Shown here: positions 49,377-59,136 of the stretch, one piece after another
Layout of the letters: every line of letters starts with the position of its first letter
How positions within the stretch are numbered: position 1 is the stretch's first letter
Assembly (NCBI GenBank): GCA_029776255.1
Contig: JAKOTN010000097.1
Coordinates: forward strand, 1-64,000
Source of the DNA: Pseudomonadota bacterium
Lineage (GTDB): Bacteria > Pseudomonadota > Gammaproteobacteria > Burkholderiales > Rhodocyclaceae
Length of the DNA stretch: 64,000 nucleotides
Direction of reading: 5' to 3'
Made by a program: the position numbers and the translations under genes
The notes under the pieces: generated by a model
What the model saw: only the letters and a program-made list of their open reading frames with translations
Database searches by the model: none
What the model was told of the DNA's origin: nothing

Positions 49377-50555
49377 ATGCGTAGGCTCTGGCTGATTTTT
49401 GCACAAACGGTAACCGTTGCTCTCGCCATTTTCTTCGTCGTGATGACGCTCAAGCCGGAATGGCTTGGCAAAGGGCCGGCCACTGCCACGGTCGTCACCG
49501 TCGAGGAGGCCGAGCCTGCCAATTTACCGTCGTCGCCCGGCAAATTGGCCTCTTTTCGCGATGCCGCGCGAAACGCCTTGCCATCGGTGGTGCATATCTT
49601 CACATCGCAAAAGATGAAGGCGCGGCGGCACCCGATGCTGGACGATCCGATCCTGCGCCATTTCTTTGGCGATGGCGTCGAGGGCGACGCTCCGGCCACG
49701 TCTGGGTTGGGTTCCGGTGTGATTGTCAGCACGAAGGGCTATGTTCTCACCAATTTTCACGTTGTCGAAGCCGCCGATCAGATTGAAATCGCGCTGAGCG
49801 ACGGCCGGAACCTGAGTGCTCGCCTGGTTGGCAGCGATCCCGAGTCCGATCTGGCGGTGTTGCAGATTACTCAGCCCAATGGCAAGGAATTGAACTTGCC
49901 GGCCATCACGCTGGGGAAAATGGAGCATGTCGCCGTGGGCGATATCGCGCTGGCGATAGGTAATCCTTTCGGTGTCGGTCAGACGGTGACCATGGGAATT
50001 ATTTCGGCGCTGGGCCGTTCCCACCTTGGAATCAATACCTTTGAAAATTTCATTCAAACCGATGCAGCGATCAACCCCGGAAATTCGGGCGGTGCGTTGG
50101 TGGATAGTCAGGGCAATCTAATCGGTATCAATTCGGCGATATATTCACGATCCGGCGGCTCCTTGGGTATCGGTTTCGCCATCCCGATCTCGATCGCCAA
50201 GAACGTGATGGAGCAGATCATCCAGAATGGCTCGGTGACGCGTGGCTGGATCGGCGTGGAGGCACAGGAAATCACGTCCGATTTGGCCGAATCCTTCGGC
50301 CTGCCGGATGCAAGCGGGGCGTTGATTGCTGGCGTGCAGCGCGGAAGCCCGGCGGATACCGCCGGAATCAAGCCCGGCGACATACTTCTTGCCGTCAATA
50401 ATCGCGAGGTGAAGGATCCACAGACGATGCTCGATTTGATCGCCGGTCAAAAACCGGGCGATACGGTTGATTTCAAGTTAAGGCGACAGAACAATATACT
50501 CAATACTGCGGTGAAAATCGGTAAACGAGCACCACAAGCGCGTCCTCGCGAATAA
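49377..50555 (+). CDS. DegS-like periplasmic serine protease (trypsin domain + one PDZ)
   Basis: TM anchor, GLGSGVIVSTKGYVLTNFHVV, TDAAINPGNSGGALVDSQGNLIGIN, one PDZ domain. Confidence 0.9.
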   Translation: MRRLWLIFAQTVTVALAIFFVVMTLKPEWLGKGPATATVVTVEEAEPANLPSSPGKLASFRDAARNALPSVVHIFTSQKMKARRHPMLDDPILRHFFGDGVEGDAPATSGLGSGVIVSTKGYVLTNFHVVEAADQIEIALSDGRNLSARLVGSDPESDLAVLQITQPNGKELNLPAITLGKMEHVAVGDIALAIGNPFGVGQTVTMGIISALGRSHLGINTFENFIQTDAAINPGNSGGALVDSQGNLIGINSAIYSRSGGSLGIGFAIPISIAKNVMEQIIQNGSVTRGWIGVEAQEITSDLAESFGLPDASGALIAGVQRGSPADTAGIKPGDILLAVNNREVKDPQTMLDLIAGQKPGDTVDFKLRRQNNILNTAVKIGKRAPQARPRE

Positions 50556-50574
50556 CGCCCGACGGAGTCGAAAC

Positions 50575-51381
50575 ATGTGCCAGTTGCTCGGGATGAACTG
50601 CAACGTACCGACCGACATCTGTTTTTCGTTCGCCGGATTTCAGGCGCGCGGCGGCGCAACGGATGTGCACGGGGACGGTTGGGGAATTGCTTTTTTCGAA
50701 GGCCGGGGCACGCGGGTGTTTCTGGACCCAAAGCCGTCGAGCGTTTCGCCGGTGGCGGAACTGGTGCGCGGCTACCCGATTCATTCCAAAAATGTCATCG
50801 CGCATATTCGCAAGGCCACGCAAGGCGTGATCGCGCTTGAAAACACGCATCCGTTCATGCGCGAACTGTGGGGACGCTACTGGATTTTCGCGCACAACGG
50901 CAATCTGCCCGATTTCTCGCCGCTGCTCGACGGTAGTTTCACGCCTGTGGGCGAGACCGACAGTGAGCGCGTCTTTTGCTGGTTGTTGCAGAATATTCGC
51001 CAGCGTTTTGACGGGCGGGTACCGAATCGATCGATGCTTTTTGACGTTTTGCACGAATTAACACTGGATCTGAGCGCGCGCGGCTCCTGCAACTATCTGT
51101 TGTCGAATGGCGACTGCCTATTCGCGCATTGCTCAACCCAATTGAGCTACATCGTGCGTCAGGCGCCATTCGCGGTGGCGCATTTGTGCGACCAGGATTT
51201 GACGATCGATTTCAGCGATGTCACCACGCCGGATGATCGCGTCGCGGTGATTGCCACCGTTCCGCTGACCGACAACGAGGAGTGGTTACCGATGCCGGTT
51301 GGCAGTCTGTGGTTGTTCGCGGAGGGCGCACCGGTCGCGCACCGCCACACCGGCAGGCAAGCGGAGAATATTCCGGGCTGA
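50575..51381 (+). CDS. Class II glutamine amidotransferase (YafJ-like)
   Basis: MCQLLGMNCNVPTDICFSFAGFQARGG, DVHGDGWGIAFF, FAHNGNLP. Confidence 0.9.
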   Translation: MCQLLGMNCNVPTDICFSFAGFQARGGATDVHGDGWGIAFFEGRGTRVFLDPKPSSVSPVAELVRGYPIHSKNVIAHIRKATQGVIALENTHPFMRELWGRYWIFAHNGNLPDFSPLLDGSFTPVGETDSERVFCWLLQNIRQRFDGRVPNRSMLFDVLHELTLDLSARGSCNYLLSNGDCLFAHCSTQLSYIVRQAPFAVAHLCDQDLTIDFSDVTTPDDRVAVIATVPLTDNEEWLPMPVGSLWLFAEGAPVAHRHTGRQAENIPG

Positions 51382-51411
51382 CAAGGCGCGCGGGCGGCGC
51401 GGCGGGCGTGT

Positions 51412-52257
51412 TTAGGGTTTTGGCGCCTGATCGTCGGATGCGGTTCTGGATCGGCCGAGATCGGCGATGGCTTTGTCGGCCTCCTCGGACGACAGCGGCG
51501 ACCAGTCGGACGCGGCTTCGGCGGCCGGTATTTCACGCGTGCGCCGCCGAACGAAACGGGCCATGAATAAACCCAATTCGAAAAGCAGGCACAGCGGGAT
51601 GGCCATCATCAGTTGCGACACCACGTCGGGCGGTGTGAAGATGGCACCGACGACAAAGGCGCCGACGATGACGTAAGGGCGCCACTCCTTGAGCTTGTCA
51701 ATTTCGACAATGCCTACCTGAACCAACACGATCACTAGGACCGGCACCTCGAACGTCACGCCGAAGGCTATAAAAGTCGTCATCACGAAAGACAGGTATT
51801 TCTCGATATCGGTCATCCAGGCCACGCCGGTAGGCGCGACATGCGCCATGAAACCGAAAATCGTTGGGAAAACAAGAAAATAGGCAAAAGCCATTCCAAT
51901 GAAGAAAAGCAGCACGCTGGCGGCGACCATTGGTAGTGCCAGGCGTTTTTCGTGTGCATAAAGGCCGGGCGCGACGAAAGCCCATACCTGGAACAGGACA
52001 TAAGGCAAAGCGATCAGAAACGCAACCATCAACGCCACTTTCATCGGCACCAGAAACACCCCGACCACGTCGGTGGCGATCATCTGCCCGCCTTGTGGCA
52101 AGGTGGCCAGCAGGGGTTGCGCCAGTAGCGCATACAGTTCTTTCGCCCATGGAAACAGGCAAATGAAAACAATACCGACCGAAAGCAGGCAGCGTATCAG
52201 GCGCGTGCGCAGTTCGACGAGATGAGACAGAAAGGACTCTTCTGGGGGTGTCATCAA
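51412..52257 (-). CDS. tatC: Sec-independent protein translocase TatC
   Basis: SFLSHLVELRTRLIRCLLSVG; multi-TM; downstream of tatA and tatB. Confidence 0.95.
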   Translation of the reverse strand: MMTPPEESFLSHLVELRTRLIRCLLSVGIVFICLFPWAKELYALLAQPLLATLPQGGQMIATDVVGVFLVPMKVALMVAFLIALPYVLFQVWAFVAPGLYAHEKRLALPMVAASVLLFFIGMAFAYFLVFPTIFGFMAHVAPTGVAWMTDIEKYLSFVMTTFIAFGVTFEVPVLVIVLVQVGIVEIDKLKEWRPYVIVGAFVVGAIFTPPDVVSQLMMAIPLCLLFELGLFMARFVRRRTREIPAAEAASDWSPLSSEEADKAIADLGRSRTASDDQAPKP

Positions 52258-52261
52258 CGCA

Positions 52262-52642
52262 TCAAGCCTGTCGGTTGGGGGATTCGGCAGTTCCTGTCGA
52301 AACGGCTGATGGCGATGGCGGGCTTTCGGGCCCGCGCGGTGTATCCGGAATGGCTTTAACCGTCTGTAGGGTCTGTTCTATTGCGTGTTGCGCGGATTGC
52401 ACCTCGTTGGTCAGCGTCAGTTGAACGTTGCGGGCGGATTCTTCAATCTCCGCCTGGAGTTTTCGCAGCTCATCAAGCTGGATTTCACGGTTGATGTCCG
52501 ATTTGACATCGCTGACGTAGCGTTGCAGACGGCCCAACAAATGCCCGGTCGTCCGCGCGACTTTAGGCAGTCGCTCGGGACCGATCACCACCAAGGCAAC
52601 GACGGCGATTACGAGCATCTCCGAAAATCCGATATCAAACAT
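52262..52642 (-). CDS. tatB: Sec-independent protein translocase TatB
   Basis: MFDIGFSEMLVIAVVALVVIGPERLPKVART. Confidence 0.95.
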   Translation of the reverse strand: MFDIGFSEMLVIAVVALVVIGPERLPKVARTTGHLLGRLQRYVSDVKSDINREIQLDELRKLQAEIEESARNVQLTLTNEVQSAQHAIEQTLQTVKAIPDTPRGPESPPSPSAVSTGTAESPNRQA

Positions 52643-52743
52643 TGGCGACCGCAGGGCAAAGAAATGGTGGAAAGGGCGAGTTCACCTGGCCGGAAAGGCG
52701 GCGCAATAAGATCGAGCGCTTTTCATTGCCGAAATCGTCAGGA

Positions 52744-52989
52744 CTAGCTTCGGGTTTTCTCCCGTATTTCCCCTTCGATGGTCTGACCGGTGCCGACTTG
52801 CGGTGTTGGTGTCTGCGGAGGGGGGGGGTCGGCCACCTTTTCTTCGGCAGTGGCATCGCGCATGCCTTCCTTGAATCCTTTGACCGCCCCTCCCAAATCG
52901 GAGCCAAGGTTACGCAACTTTTTGGTGCCAAAAACAAGCAGAATGATGATCAAAACGATCAACCAATGCCAGATGCTGAAAGAGCCCAT
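52744..52989 (-). CDS. tatA: Sec-independent protein translocase TatA
   Basis: [43 protein letters not shown]. Confidence 0.95.
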   Translation of the reverse strand: MGSFSIWHWLIVLIIILLVFGTKKLRNLGSDLGGAVKGFKEGMRDATAEEKVADPPPPQTPTPQVGTGQTIEGEIREKTRS

Positions 52990-53061
52990 TGCAGGTCTCC
53001 ATAAAATGAGAGTCGACGGGTCGCGACCAGACGGGTGCCCACACCGTTTCTCAGGACGGTG

Positions 53062-53424
53062 CTACGCGGTTGGCGCAATCCGTTTGAGCATCGGGCCGAC
53101 AGGTTCCGGTCCACCCACGATGTGCGCATGTAAATGCGGCACCTCCTGATGCCCGATACGCCCGGTGTTGATGATGACCCTGAAGCCATCGGGGCTTCCC
53201 TGTTCGCTGGCCAGTCGGCTGGCGGCGGCGAGCAAGTGGCCGAGAACCGGTGCGTCGGCATCGGTGACCGTTGCCAACGATGCGATGTGGCGCTTGGGAA
53301 TGATCAGGAAATGCACCGGACGCGCCGGATTGATGTCGTGGAACGCCAAAATCTCGTCGTCTTCGAAAACTTTGCGCGCCGGAATCTCGCCGCGCACAAT
53401 CTTGCAAAAAAGGCAGTTTCCCAT
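53062..53424 (-). CDS. Histidine triad (HIT) nucleotide-binding protein
   Basis: CLFCKIVRGEIPARKVFEDDEILAFHDINP and HLHAHIVGG motif. Confidence 0.92.
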   Translation of the reverse strand: MGNCLFCKIVRGEIPARKVFEDDEILAFHDINPARPVHFLIIPKRHIASLATVTDADAPVLGHLLAAASRLASEQGSPDGFRVIINTGRIGHQEVPHLHAHIVGGPEPVGPMLKRIAPTA

Positions 53425-53427
53425 GGG

Positions 53428-53748
53428 CTATCCCTTGCGAGATTTCTTTTCGTCGACTCCGGAAATGCCTTCTCGACGACGCATTTCCTGCAACACATCC
53501 TCGATCGTCAAACCATAAAAAGCCAGCAGGACCATGGTGTGGTAGAGCACGTCGGCCGACTCCCAGACGACATGCAGGCGGTTGCCCTCTTTTCCGGCCA
53601 TGATCAGTTCGGCCGTTTCCTCGCCAATCTTCTTAAGGATCGAGTCTGGCCCCTTGGCCATCAACTGTGCCGTGTAGGACGTTTCCGGGTCTGCCTTGCG
53701 GCGCGCCAACAATGTTTCAGAAATTCGGTGCAGCATGTCCATGTTCAT
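53428..53748 (-). CDS. hisE: Phosphoribosyl-ATP diphosphatase
   Basis: LHRISETLLARRKADPETSYTAQLMAKGPDSILKKIGEETAELIMAGK. Confidence 0.93.
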   Translation of the reverse strand: MNMDMLHRISETLLARRKADPETSYTAQLMAKGPDSILKKIGEETAELIMAGKEGNRLHVVWESADVLYHTMVLLAFYGLTIEDVLQEMRRREGISGVDEKKSRKG

Positions 53749-54149
53749 TTGCCGTAAATGTCCTTCGGGTCCTTGACTACCGGTTCGGCGGCAATCCAGG
53801 ATTCTCCCCGCAGTTGGTGGAAAAAGCAGCTTTCGCGGCCCGTGTGACACGCAATGTCGCCGACCTGTTCAATTGATAGCAGCAACACATCACCGTCGCA
53901 GTCGGTGCGGATGGCGCGAACACGTTGCATATGCCCCGACTCTTCACCTTTGCGCCACAGCCGCTGCCGCGAACGTGACCAGTATACCGCGCTGCCGCTA
54001 TTGACGGTTTCCCGAAGCGATTCCCTGTTCATGTACGCGAACATCAGTACCTTGCCGCTGGCGGCATCCTGCGCTATTGCGGGCATCATACCCTGCTCGT
54101 CCCACTTCAGGGCGTCCAGCCATGGCCGATCCGGGTCGAGGTCACTCAC
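53745..54149 (-). CDS. hisI: Phosphoribosyl-AMP cyclohydrolase
   Basis: [39 protein letters not shown]. Confidence 0.95.
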   Translation of the reverse strand: MSDLDPDRPWLDALKWDEQGMMPAIAQDAASGKVLMFAYMNRESLRETVNSGSAVYWSRSRQRLWRKGEESGHMQRVRAIRTDCDGDVLLLSIEQVGDIACHTGRESCFFHQLRGESWIAAEPVVKDPKDIYGK

Positions 54150-54907
54150 AAGCGGACCTCGATTCCCTGTTTGCGCATGTATTCCTTTGCTTCTCGCACA
54201 GTGAATTCACCGAAATGAAAAATGCTCGCGGCCAGAACCGCATCGGCGTGCCCTGTGGAAACGCCATCGGCGAGATGCTGGAGGTTGCCGACACCACCGC
54301 TGGCAATCACGGGAATGTCAACGGCACCGGAAATCGCACGCGTCAGCGAGAGATCGAAGCCGTTGCGCGTCCCGTCACGGTCCATGCTGGTGAGCAGTAT
54401 TTCCCCCGCGCCGAGGGCTTGTACACGGCGTGCCCACGCCACGGCGTCGATCCCGGTATTTTTCCGCCCCCCGTGGGTGAACACCTGCCAGGCATCCGGC
54501 GCCTGTTGCTTGGCGTCGATCGCCACAACGATGCACTGGTTGCCGACCTTGGCGGAGGCTTCCGCGACCAAGTCGGGATTTTCTACGGCGGCGGTATTCA
54601 TGCTCACCTTGTCGGCTCCGGCATTGAGCAAGCGACGAACGTCGGCCACCGAGCGGACGCCGCCGCCGACGGTCAGCGGGATGAATACTTGTGCGGCACA
54701 GGCTTCGACAATGTGCAGAATGATGTCGCGCTGATCGGACGACGCCGTGATGTCCAGGAAAGTCACTTCGTCGGCTCCCTGTTCGTCGTAACGACGCGCA
54801 ATTTCCACCGGATCGCCGGCGTCGCGCAGATCAACGAAATTGGTGCCTTTGACCACGCGTCCGGCAGTGACATCCAGACAGGGAATGATTCGTTTGGCTA
54901 GGCCCAA
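54146..54907 (-). CDS. hisF: Imidazole glycerol phosphate synthase subunit HisF
   Basis: [37 protein letters not shown]. Confidence 0.96.
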   Translation of the reverse strand: MGLAKRIIPCLDVTAGRVVKGTNFVDLRDAGDPVEIARRYDEQGADEVTFLDITASSDQRDIILHIVEACAAQVFIPLTVGGGVRSVADVRRLLNAGADKVSMNTAAVENPDLVAEASAKVGNQCIVVAIDAKQQAPDAWQVFTHGGRKNTGIDAVAWARRVQALGAGEILLTSMDRDGTRNGFDLSLTRAISGAVDIPVIASGGVGNLQHLADGVSTGHADAVLAASIFHFGEFTVREAKEYMRKQGIEVRL

Positions 54908-54947
54908 GGGTCGCTACCGTCGAAGACCGCCAAGACAGTCTTCGTGC

Positions 54948-55691
54948 TCAAGGTTGTTCTGCCCGGTCGGCTTCCGCCTGAGCGGAGGCGAAGTCGAGTG
55001 AGCCGTCGTAGATCGCGCGACCGGCTATGGCGGCGCTGATGCCTTCTTGTTCGACGGCGCAAAGTTGCCGAATATCTTCTATACATGACAGGCCACCACT
55101 GGCGATGACGGGAATAAGCAACGCTTGTGCCAACTTCACCGTGGCCTGGACATTAAACCCGGTCAGCATGCCGTCGCGCCCAATATCGGTGTAAACAATC
55201 GCTTCCACACCGTAATCCTCGTATTTTTTCGCCAGATCGATGACATCGTGTCCGGTCATTTTCGACCAGCCGTCGACCGCCACCTTGCCGTCCTTGGCAT
55301 CGAGGCCGACGATAATGTGACCGGGAAACGCGCCACAGGCGTCGTGAAGAAAACCCGGATTCTTGACGGCGGCGGTACCGATGATCACATAACTGACGCC
55401 ATCGTCCAGACATCGTTCGATGGTATCGAGATCGCGGATGCCGCCACCAAGCTGTATCGGGATGTCGTCGCCAACAGCCTGCACGATTTCCTTGATCGCC
55501 CGCTCGTTTTTCGGCTTGCCGGCAAAGGCTCCGTCAAGGTCGACCACGTGCAGGCGGCGAGCTCCCTGCTCCAACCAGTGCCGTGCCTGCTCGCCTGGGG
55601 AGTTGGAAAAGACCGTTACCTGGTCCATGAGCCCTTGTTTAAGACGGACACACTGTCCTTCTTTCAGGTCAATCGCTGGAATAATCAACAT
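54948..55691 (-). CDS. hisA: HisA isomerase (ProFAR isomerase)
   Basis: [43 protein letters not shown]. Confidence 0.95.
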   Translation of the reverse strand: MLIIPAIDLKEGQCVRLKQGLMDQVTVFSNSPGEQARHWLEQGARRLHVVDLDGAFAGKPKNERAIKEIVQAVGDDIPIQLGGGIRDLDTIERCLDDGVSYVIIGTAAVKNPGFLHDACGAFPGHIIVGLDAKDGKVAVDGWSKMTGHDVIDLAKKYEDYGVEAIVYTDIGRDGMLTGFNVQATVKLAQALLIPVIASGGLSCIEDIRQLCAVEQEGISAAIAGRAIYDGSLDFASAQAEADRAEQP

Positions 55692-55736
55692 GTTGAAAGC
55701 AGAAGAGAGGTGAGTTACGAGAATGTCGACAGCTCG

Positions 55737-56396
55737 TCAGGGTTGCCAGCCGACGAAATTCGCCAGCATGGCGAGACCCGCCGCAGCGCTTTTCTCAGGG
55801 TGGCACTGTATGGCGAAGATATTATCCCGCGCCACCGCACTGGTAAAGGGTAAACCATAATCGGTTGTTCCAACAACGCAAGTTTTGTCCGCAGGATCGA
55901 CATGGTAGCTGTGAACAAAATAAAAACGCGACCCGTCGGTGATTCCATTCCATAGCGGATGCTTCAAGACTTGCCGCACCTCATTCCAGCCCATGTGCGG
56001 AACCTTGAGCTTGTTGCCGGCGTCGTCGTTCATCTTGTCGGCGGGAAAGCGGCGAACGTCGCCCTTGAACACGCCGAGTCCTGGCACGTTGCCTTCTTCG
56101 CTGTGTTCGAACAGCATTTGTTGGCCAATGCAAATGCCAAGAAAAGGTTTAGTGCGAGCCGCGTTCAAAACGGCTGAACGCAGGCCGCGCGCTTCGATTT
56201 CTCGCATGCAATCCGGCATTGCGCCCTGGCCCGGAAAAACGACGCGTTCAGCGGATTCCACTACCGCCGGGTCGGCAGATACCAGCACGGTGCGGCTTCC
56301 AGCAACACGCACCAACGCTTGCCAGACAGAGCGAAGATTACCCATGCCGTAGTCGATGACAACGATCGCTCCTTTGCCGGAGATTGGCGTTGTCAT
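55737..56396 (-). CDS. hisH: Imidazole glycerol phosphate synthase subunit HisH
   Basis: IVVIDYGMGNLRSVWQAL, LGICIGQQMLFEHSEEG. Confidence 0.95.
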   Translation of the reverse strand: MTTPISGKGAIVVIDYGMGNLRSVWQALVRVAGSRTVLVSADPAVVESAERVVFPGQGAMPDCMREIEARGLRSAVLNAARTKPFLGICIGQQMLFEHSEEGNVPGLGVFKGDVRRFPADKMNDDAGNKLKVPHMGWNEVRQVLKHPLWNGITDGSRFYFVHSYHVDPADKTCVVGTTDYGLPFTSAVARDNIFAIQCHPEKSAAAGLAMLANFVGWQP

Positions 56397-56983
56397 CAGA
56401 GAGAACCTTTGGTTGACGGAATGCAGTTTTCCGTTCGCGCATCAAGCTCGACAGCCATGCGCAAGGCACGTCCGAAAGCCTTGAAGACGGTCTCGGCCTG
56501 ATGGTGCGCGTTATCGCCGCGCAGATTGTCGATATGCAGGGTGATCTGCCCATGATTGACCAAACCCTGGAAAAATTCGCGAATCAAATCGACGTCGAAA
56601 ACGCCGATCGTCGCGCGCGTGAATTTAACGTGAAATTCCAGTCCCGGCCGGCCGGAGAGGTCGACCACCACTCGTGAAAGCGCTTCGTCCAAGGGAACAT
56701 AGGCGTGTCCGTACCGCCGTATGCCTTTCTTGTCGCCAAGGGCTTTGGCCAAGGTCTGCCCAAGGGTGATGCCGATATCTTCGACGGTGTGATGGGCATC
56801 AATGTGCAGGTCGCCATTGGCTTCGATGTCGAGGTCGATCAAGCCATGCCGTGAGATTTGCTCAAGCATGTGGTCGAGAAACGGCACTCCGGTCGCGAAA
56901 CGTCCTTGACCGCTGCCGTCGAGGTTGGCGCGAACCGTAATTTGGGTTTCAAGCGTGGTTCTGGAAATTTCAGCGTGGCGCAT
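56396..56983 (-). CDS. hisB: Imidazoleglycerol-phosphate dehydratase
   Basis: [42 protein letters not shown]. Confidence 0.95.
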   Translation of the reverse strand: MRHAEISRTTLETQITVRANLDGSGQGRFATGVPFLDHMLEQISRHGLIDLDIEANGDLHIDAHHTVEDIGITLGQTLAKALGDKKGIRRYGHAYVPLDEALSRVVVDLSGRPGLEFHVKFTRATIGVFDVDLIREFFQGLVNHGQITLHIDNLRGDNAHHQAETVFKAFGRALRMAVELDARTENCIPSTKGSL

Positions 56984-57149
56984 GGCGAAATAGTTGCCGG
57001 AGACGAAGAGAGAATGTTGGCGCGACAGTTCTTACGGGACGAGCAGATTCAGGCGCCGCTACGCGACATAAACGACGCGGCTACTGCCTCGAAAGCGCAT
57101 GATACCATCTCGTGCTGCGTGTACCTTCCATTCAACCGAGTCGCCTTCG

Positions 57150-58244
57150 ATGAGTCTCTACTGGAGTTCCTTGGTCCGTCGCTTGACCCCCTATGTTCCT
57201 GGCGAGCAACCAAAGTTGACCAATTTGGTCAAGTTGAATACGAATGAAAATCCGTATCCGCCGTCGCCGCGGGTGGTTGAGGCGATCGCGAACGAAATCG
57301 CGCAAGATGGTCAGATGTTGCGCCTGTACCCGGATCCGAACGCCGATTCGTTGAAGGATGCCGTCGCGGTGCGCCATGCGGCCGCTGGTATTGCAAGACC
57401 GCAAGTGTTTGTCGGCAACGGCTCCGACGAAGTTTTGGCACATGTTTTCGCCGCCTTGCTCAAGCACGAGTTGCCGATTCTATTTCCTGATATTACTTAC
57501 AGTTTTTATCCCGTCTATTGCGGTCTTTACGGAATCGATTTCATTGCCGTGCCGGTGGACGAGAGCTTTGCGATTTGTGTAGACGATTATGATCGGCCGA
57601 ATGGCGGCATCATTATCGCCAACCCGAATGCACCCACAGGCCGTGCCTTATCGCTGGAAGCCATTGAGCGCATGCTTGCCGCCAATGACCGGTCGGTCGT
57701 GGTTGTCGACGAGGCTTATGTCGATTTCGGTGCCGAGTCAGCGGTTGCATTGGTCAATCGCTACCCCAATCTGCTCGTGGTGCACACTTTGTCGAAGTCG
57801 CGATCCTTGGCCGGTTTGCGTGTGGGTTACGCCGTGGGGCATGTCCAGCTGATCGAGGCCCTTGAGCGCGTTAAAAACAGTTTCAACTCGTATCCGCTGG
57901 ATCGGCTGGCGATAGTCGGTGGCTCTGCCGCACTGGCCGACGACGAGCACTTCCACACAGTCCGGCAAGCGATCATGGCGAGTCGGGAGCAGTTGCGTAG
58001 CGCGTTGCTGGGCTTGGGTTTCGAGGTGGCGCCTTCAGCGGCCAATTTTATCTTTGTCAGGCACCCCCGGCACGATGCGGCCCAGATTGCCAGCGCTCTG
58101 CGTCAGCGCGGGATCATTGTCCGCCACTTCATGTTGCCGCGTATTGATCAGCATTTGCGGATCACGATCGGTACCGACGAGCAATGCCTAGCATTGGTTG
58201 CCGCTTTACGCCAAATTATTGAGTTGAATGTGGGGCGGCTGTAG
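57150..58244 (+). CDS. hisC: Histidinol-phosphate aminotransferase
   Basis: [52 protein letters not shown]. Confidence 0.93.
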   Translation: MSLYWSSLVRRLTPYVPGEQPKLTNLVKLNTNENPYPPSPRVVEAIANEIAQDGQMLRLYPDPNADSLKDAVAVRHAAAGIARPQVFVGNGSDEVLAHVFAALLKHELPILFPDITYSFYPVYCGLYGIDFIAVPVDESFAICVDDYDRPNGGIIIANPNAPTGRALSLEAIERMLAANDRSVVVVDEAYVDFGAESAVALVNRYPNLLVVHTLSKSRSLAGLRVGYAVGHVQLIEALERVKNSFNSYPLDRLAIVGGSAALADDEHFHTVRQAIMASREQLRSALLGLGFEVAPSAANFIFVRHPRHDAAQIASALRQRGIIVRHFMLPRIDQHLRITIGTDEQCLALVAALRQIIELNVGRL

Positions 58245-58317
58245 TCAAATTGACAAACGCCGGTTTGATGATCGATAAAGAACTGCGACAAAGTGTGTCG
58301 CATCAAAAGCGCTAAAG

Positions 58318-58349
58318 AAAAAGGCCAACTTCGAGAAGTTGGCCTTTTT
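58318..58349. terminator. Bidirectional Rho-independent terminator between hisC and tRNA-Pro
   Basis: AAAAAGGCCAACTT-CGAG-AAGTTGGCCTTTTT, perfect 14-bp stem. Confidence 0.92.
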
Positions 58350-58360
58350 CCTTGGACTAA

Positions 58361-58437
58361 TGGTCGGGGCGCCGGGATTCGAACTCGGGACCCCTTGCAC
58401 CCCATGCAAGTGCGCTACCAGGCTGCGCCACGCCCCG
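58361..58437 (-). tRNA. tRNA-Pro(GGG)
   Basis: Reverse complement CGGGGCGTGGCGCAGCCTGGTAGCGCACTTGCATGGGGTGCAAGGGGTC...CGCCCCGACCA; anticodon GGG. Confidence 0.97.
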
Positions 58438-58473
58438 ACAACCCGGCGAGTATAGCCGAAAAGCGATGCAATC

Positions 58474-58848
58474 TCAAACACGCAACATTTCGACGATTCC
58501 CAGCAACTCGGTTCGCAACATTTCCGGCGTCATCGCGGCTTCGGGAGCTACGTTGTCGGCTTCAATGTCCTCAAGACGGTTGCGAGCACCGCTGATCGTG
58601 AAGCCCTGGCTGTATAGCAGCTCTCGGATGCGACGAACCAGCAATACCTCATGATGTTGATAGTAACGGCGATTGCCACGTCTTTTGACGGGTTTGAGCT
58701 GGGAAAACTCTTGTTCCCAATAGCGCAGGACATGTGGTTTGACGCCGCATAGCTCGCTCACCTCGCCAATCGTGAAATAGCGCTTGGCGGGGATTGCCGG
58801 TAATGGCCCGTTGCCGATCTCTTTAGGATTGGCTTCCATCGTAAGCAT
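58474..58848 (-). CDS. MerR family transcriptional regulator
   Basis: [44 protein letters not shown]; overlaps ihfA. Confidence 0.9.
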   Translation of the reverse strand: MLTMEANPKEIGNGPLPAIPAKRYFTIGEVSELCGVKPHVLRYWEQEFSQLKPVKRRGNRRYYQHHEVLLVRRIRELLYSQGFTISGARNRLEDIEADNVAPEAAMTPEMLRTELLGIVEMLRV

Positions 58849-59125
58849 GCTCCACCTCGGCCTTCAGTTTTTGGCTGGCATGAAAAGTAACGACTCGTCG
58901 CGCCGTGATCGGGATTTCTTCACCGGTCTTGGGATTGCGCCCCGGCCGTTGTGGTTTGTCCCGCAACTGAAAATTGCCGAAGCCAGAGAGTTTCACGCCG
59001 TCGCCTCGTTCGAGCGCGTTGCGAATTTCCTCAAAAAAAGCCTCGACCATGTCCTTGGCTTCACGTTTATTAAGGCCGACTTTTTCGAACAGTAAATCCG
59101 CCAGTTCTGCTTTGGTAAGCGTCAT
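58823..59125 (-). CDS. ihfA: Integration host factor subunit alpha
   Basis: [60 protein letters not shown]. Confidence 0.95.
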   Translation of the reverse strand: MTLTKAELADLLFEKVGLNKREAKDMVEAFFEEIRNALERGDGVKLSGFGNFQLRDKPQRPGRNPKTGEEIPITARRVVTFHASQKLKAEVEHAYDGSQS

Positions 59126-59136
59126 TCCTTTCCCTC

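Noticed and set aside
58316-58440. tRNA-Pro next to merR-ihfA as a mobile-element insertion hotspot
   Set aside because: Between hisC and merR only a terminator and the tRNA are present; nothing is inserted here.
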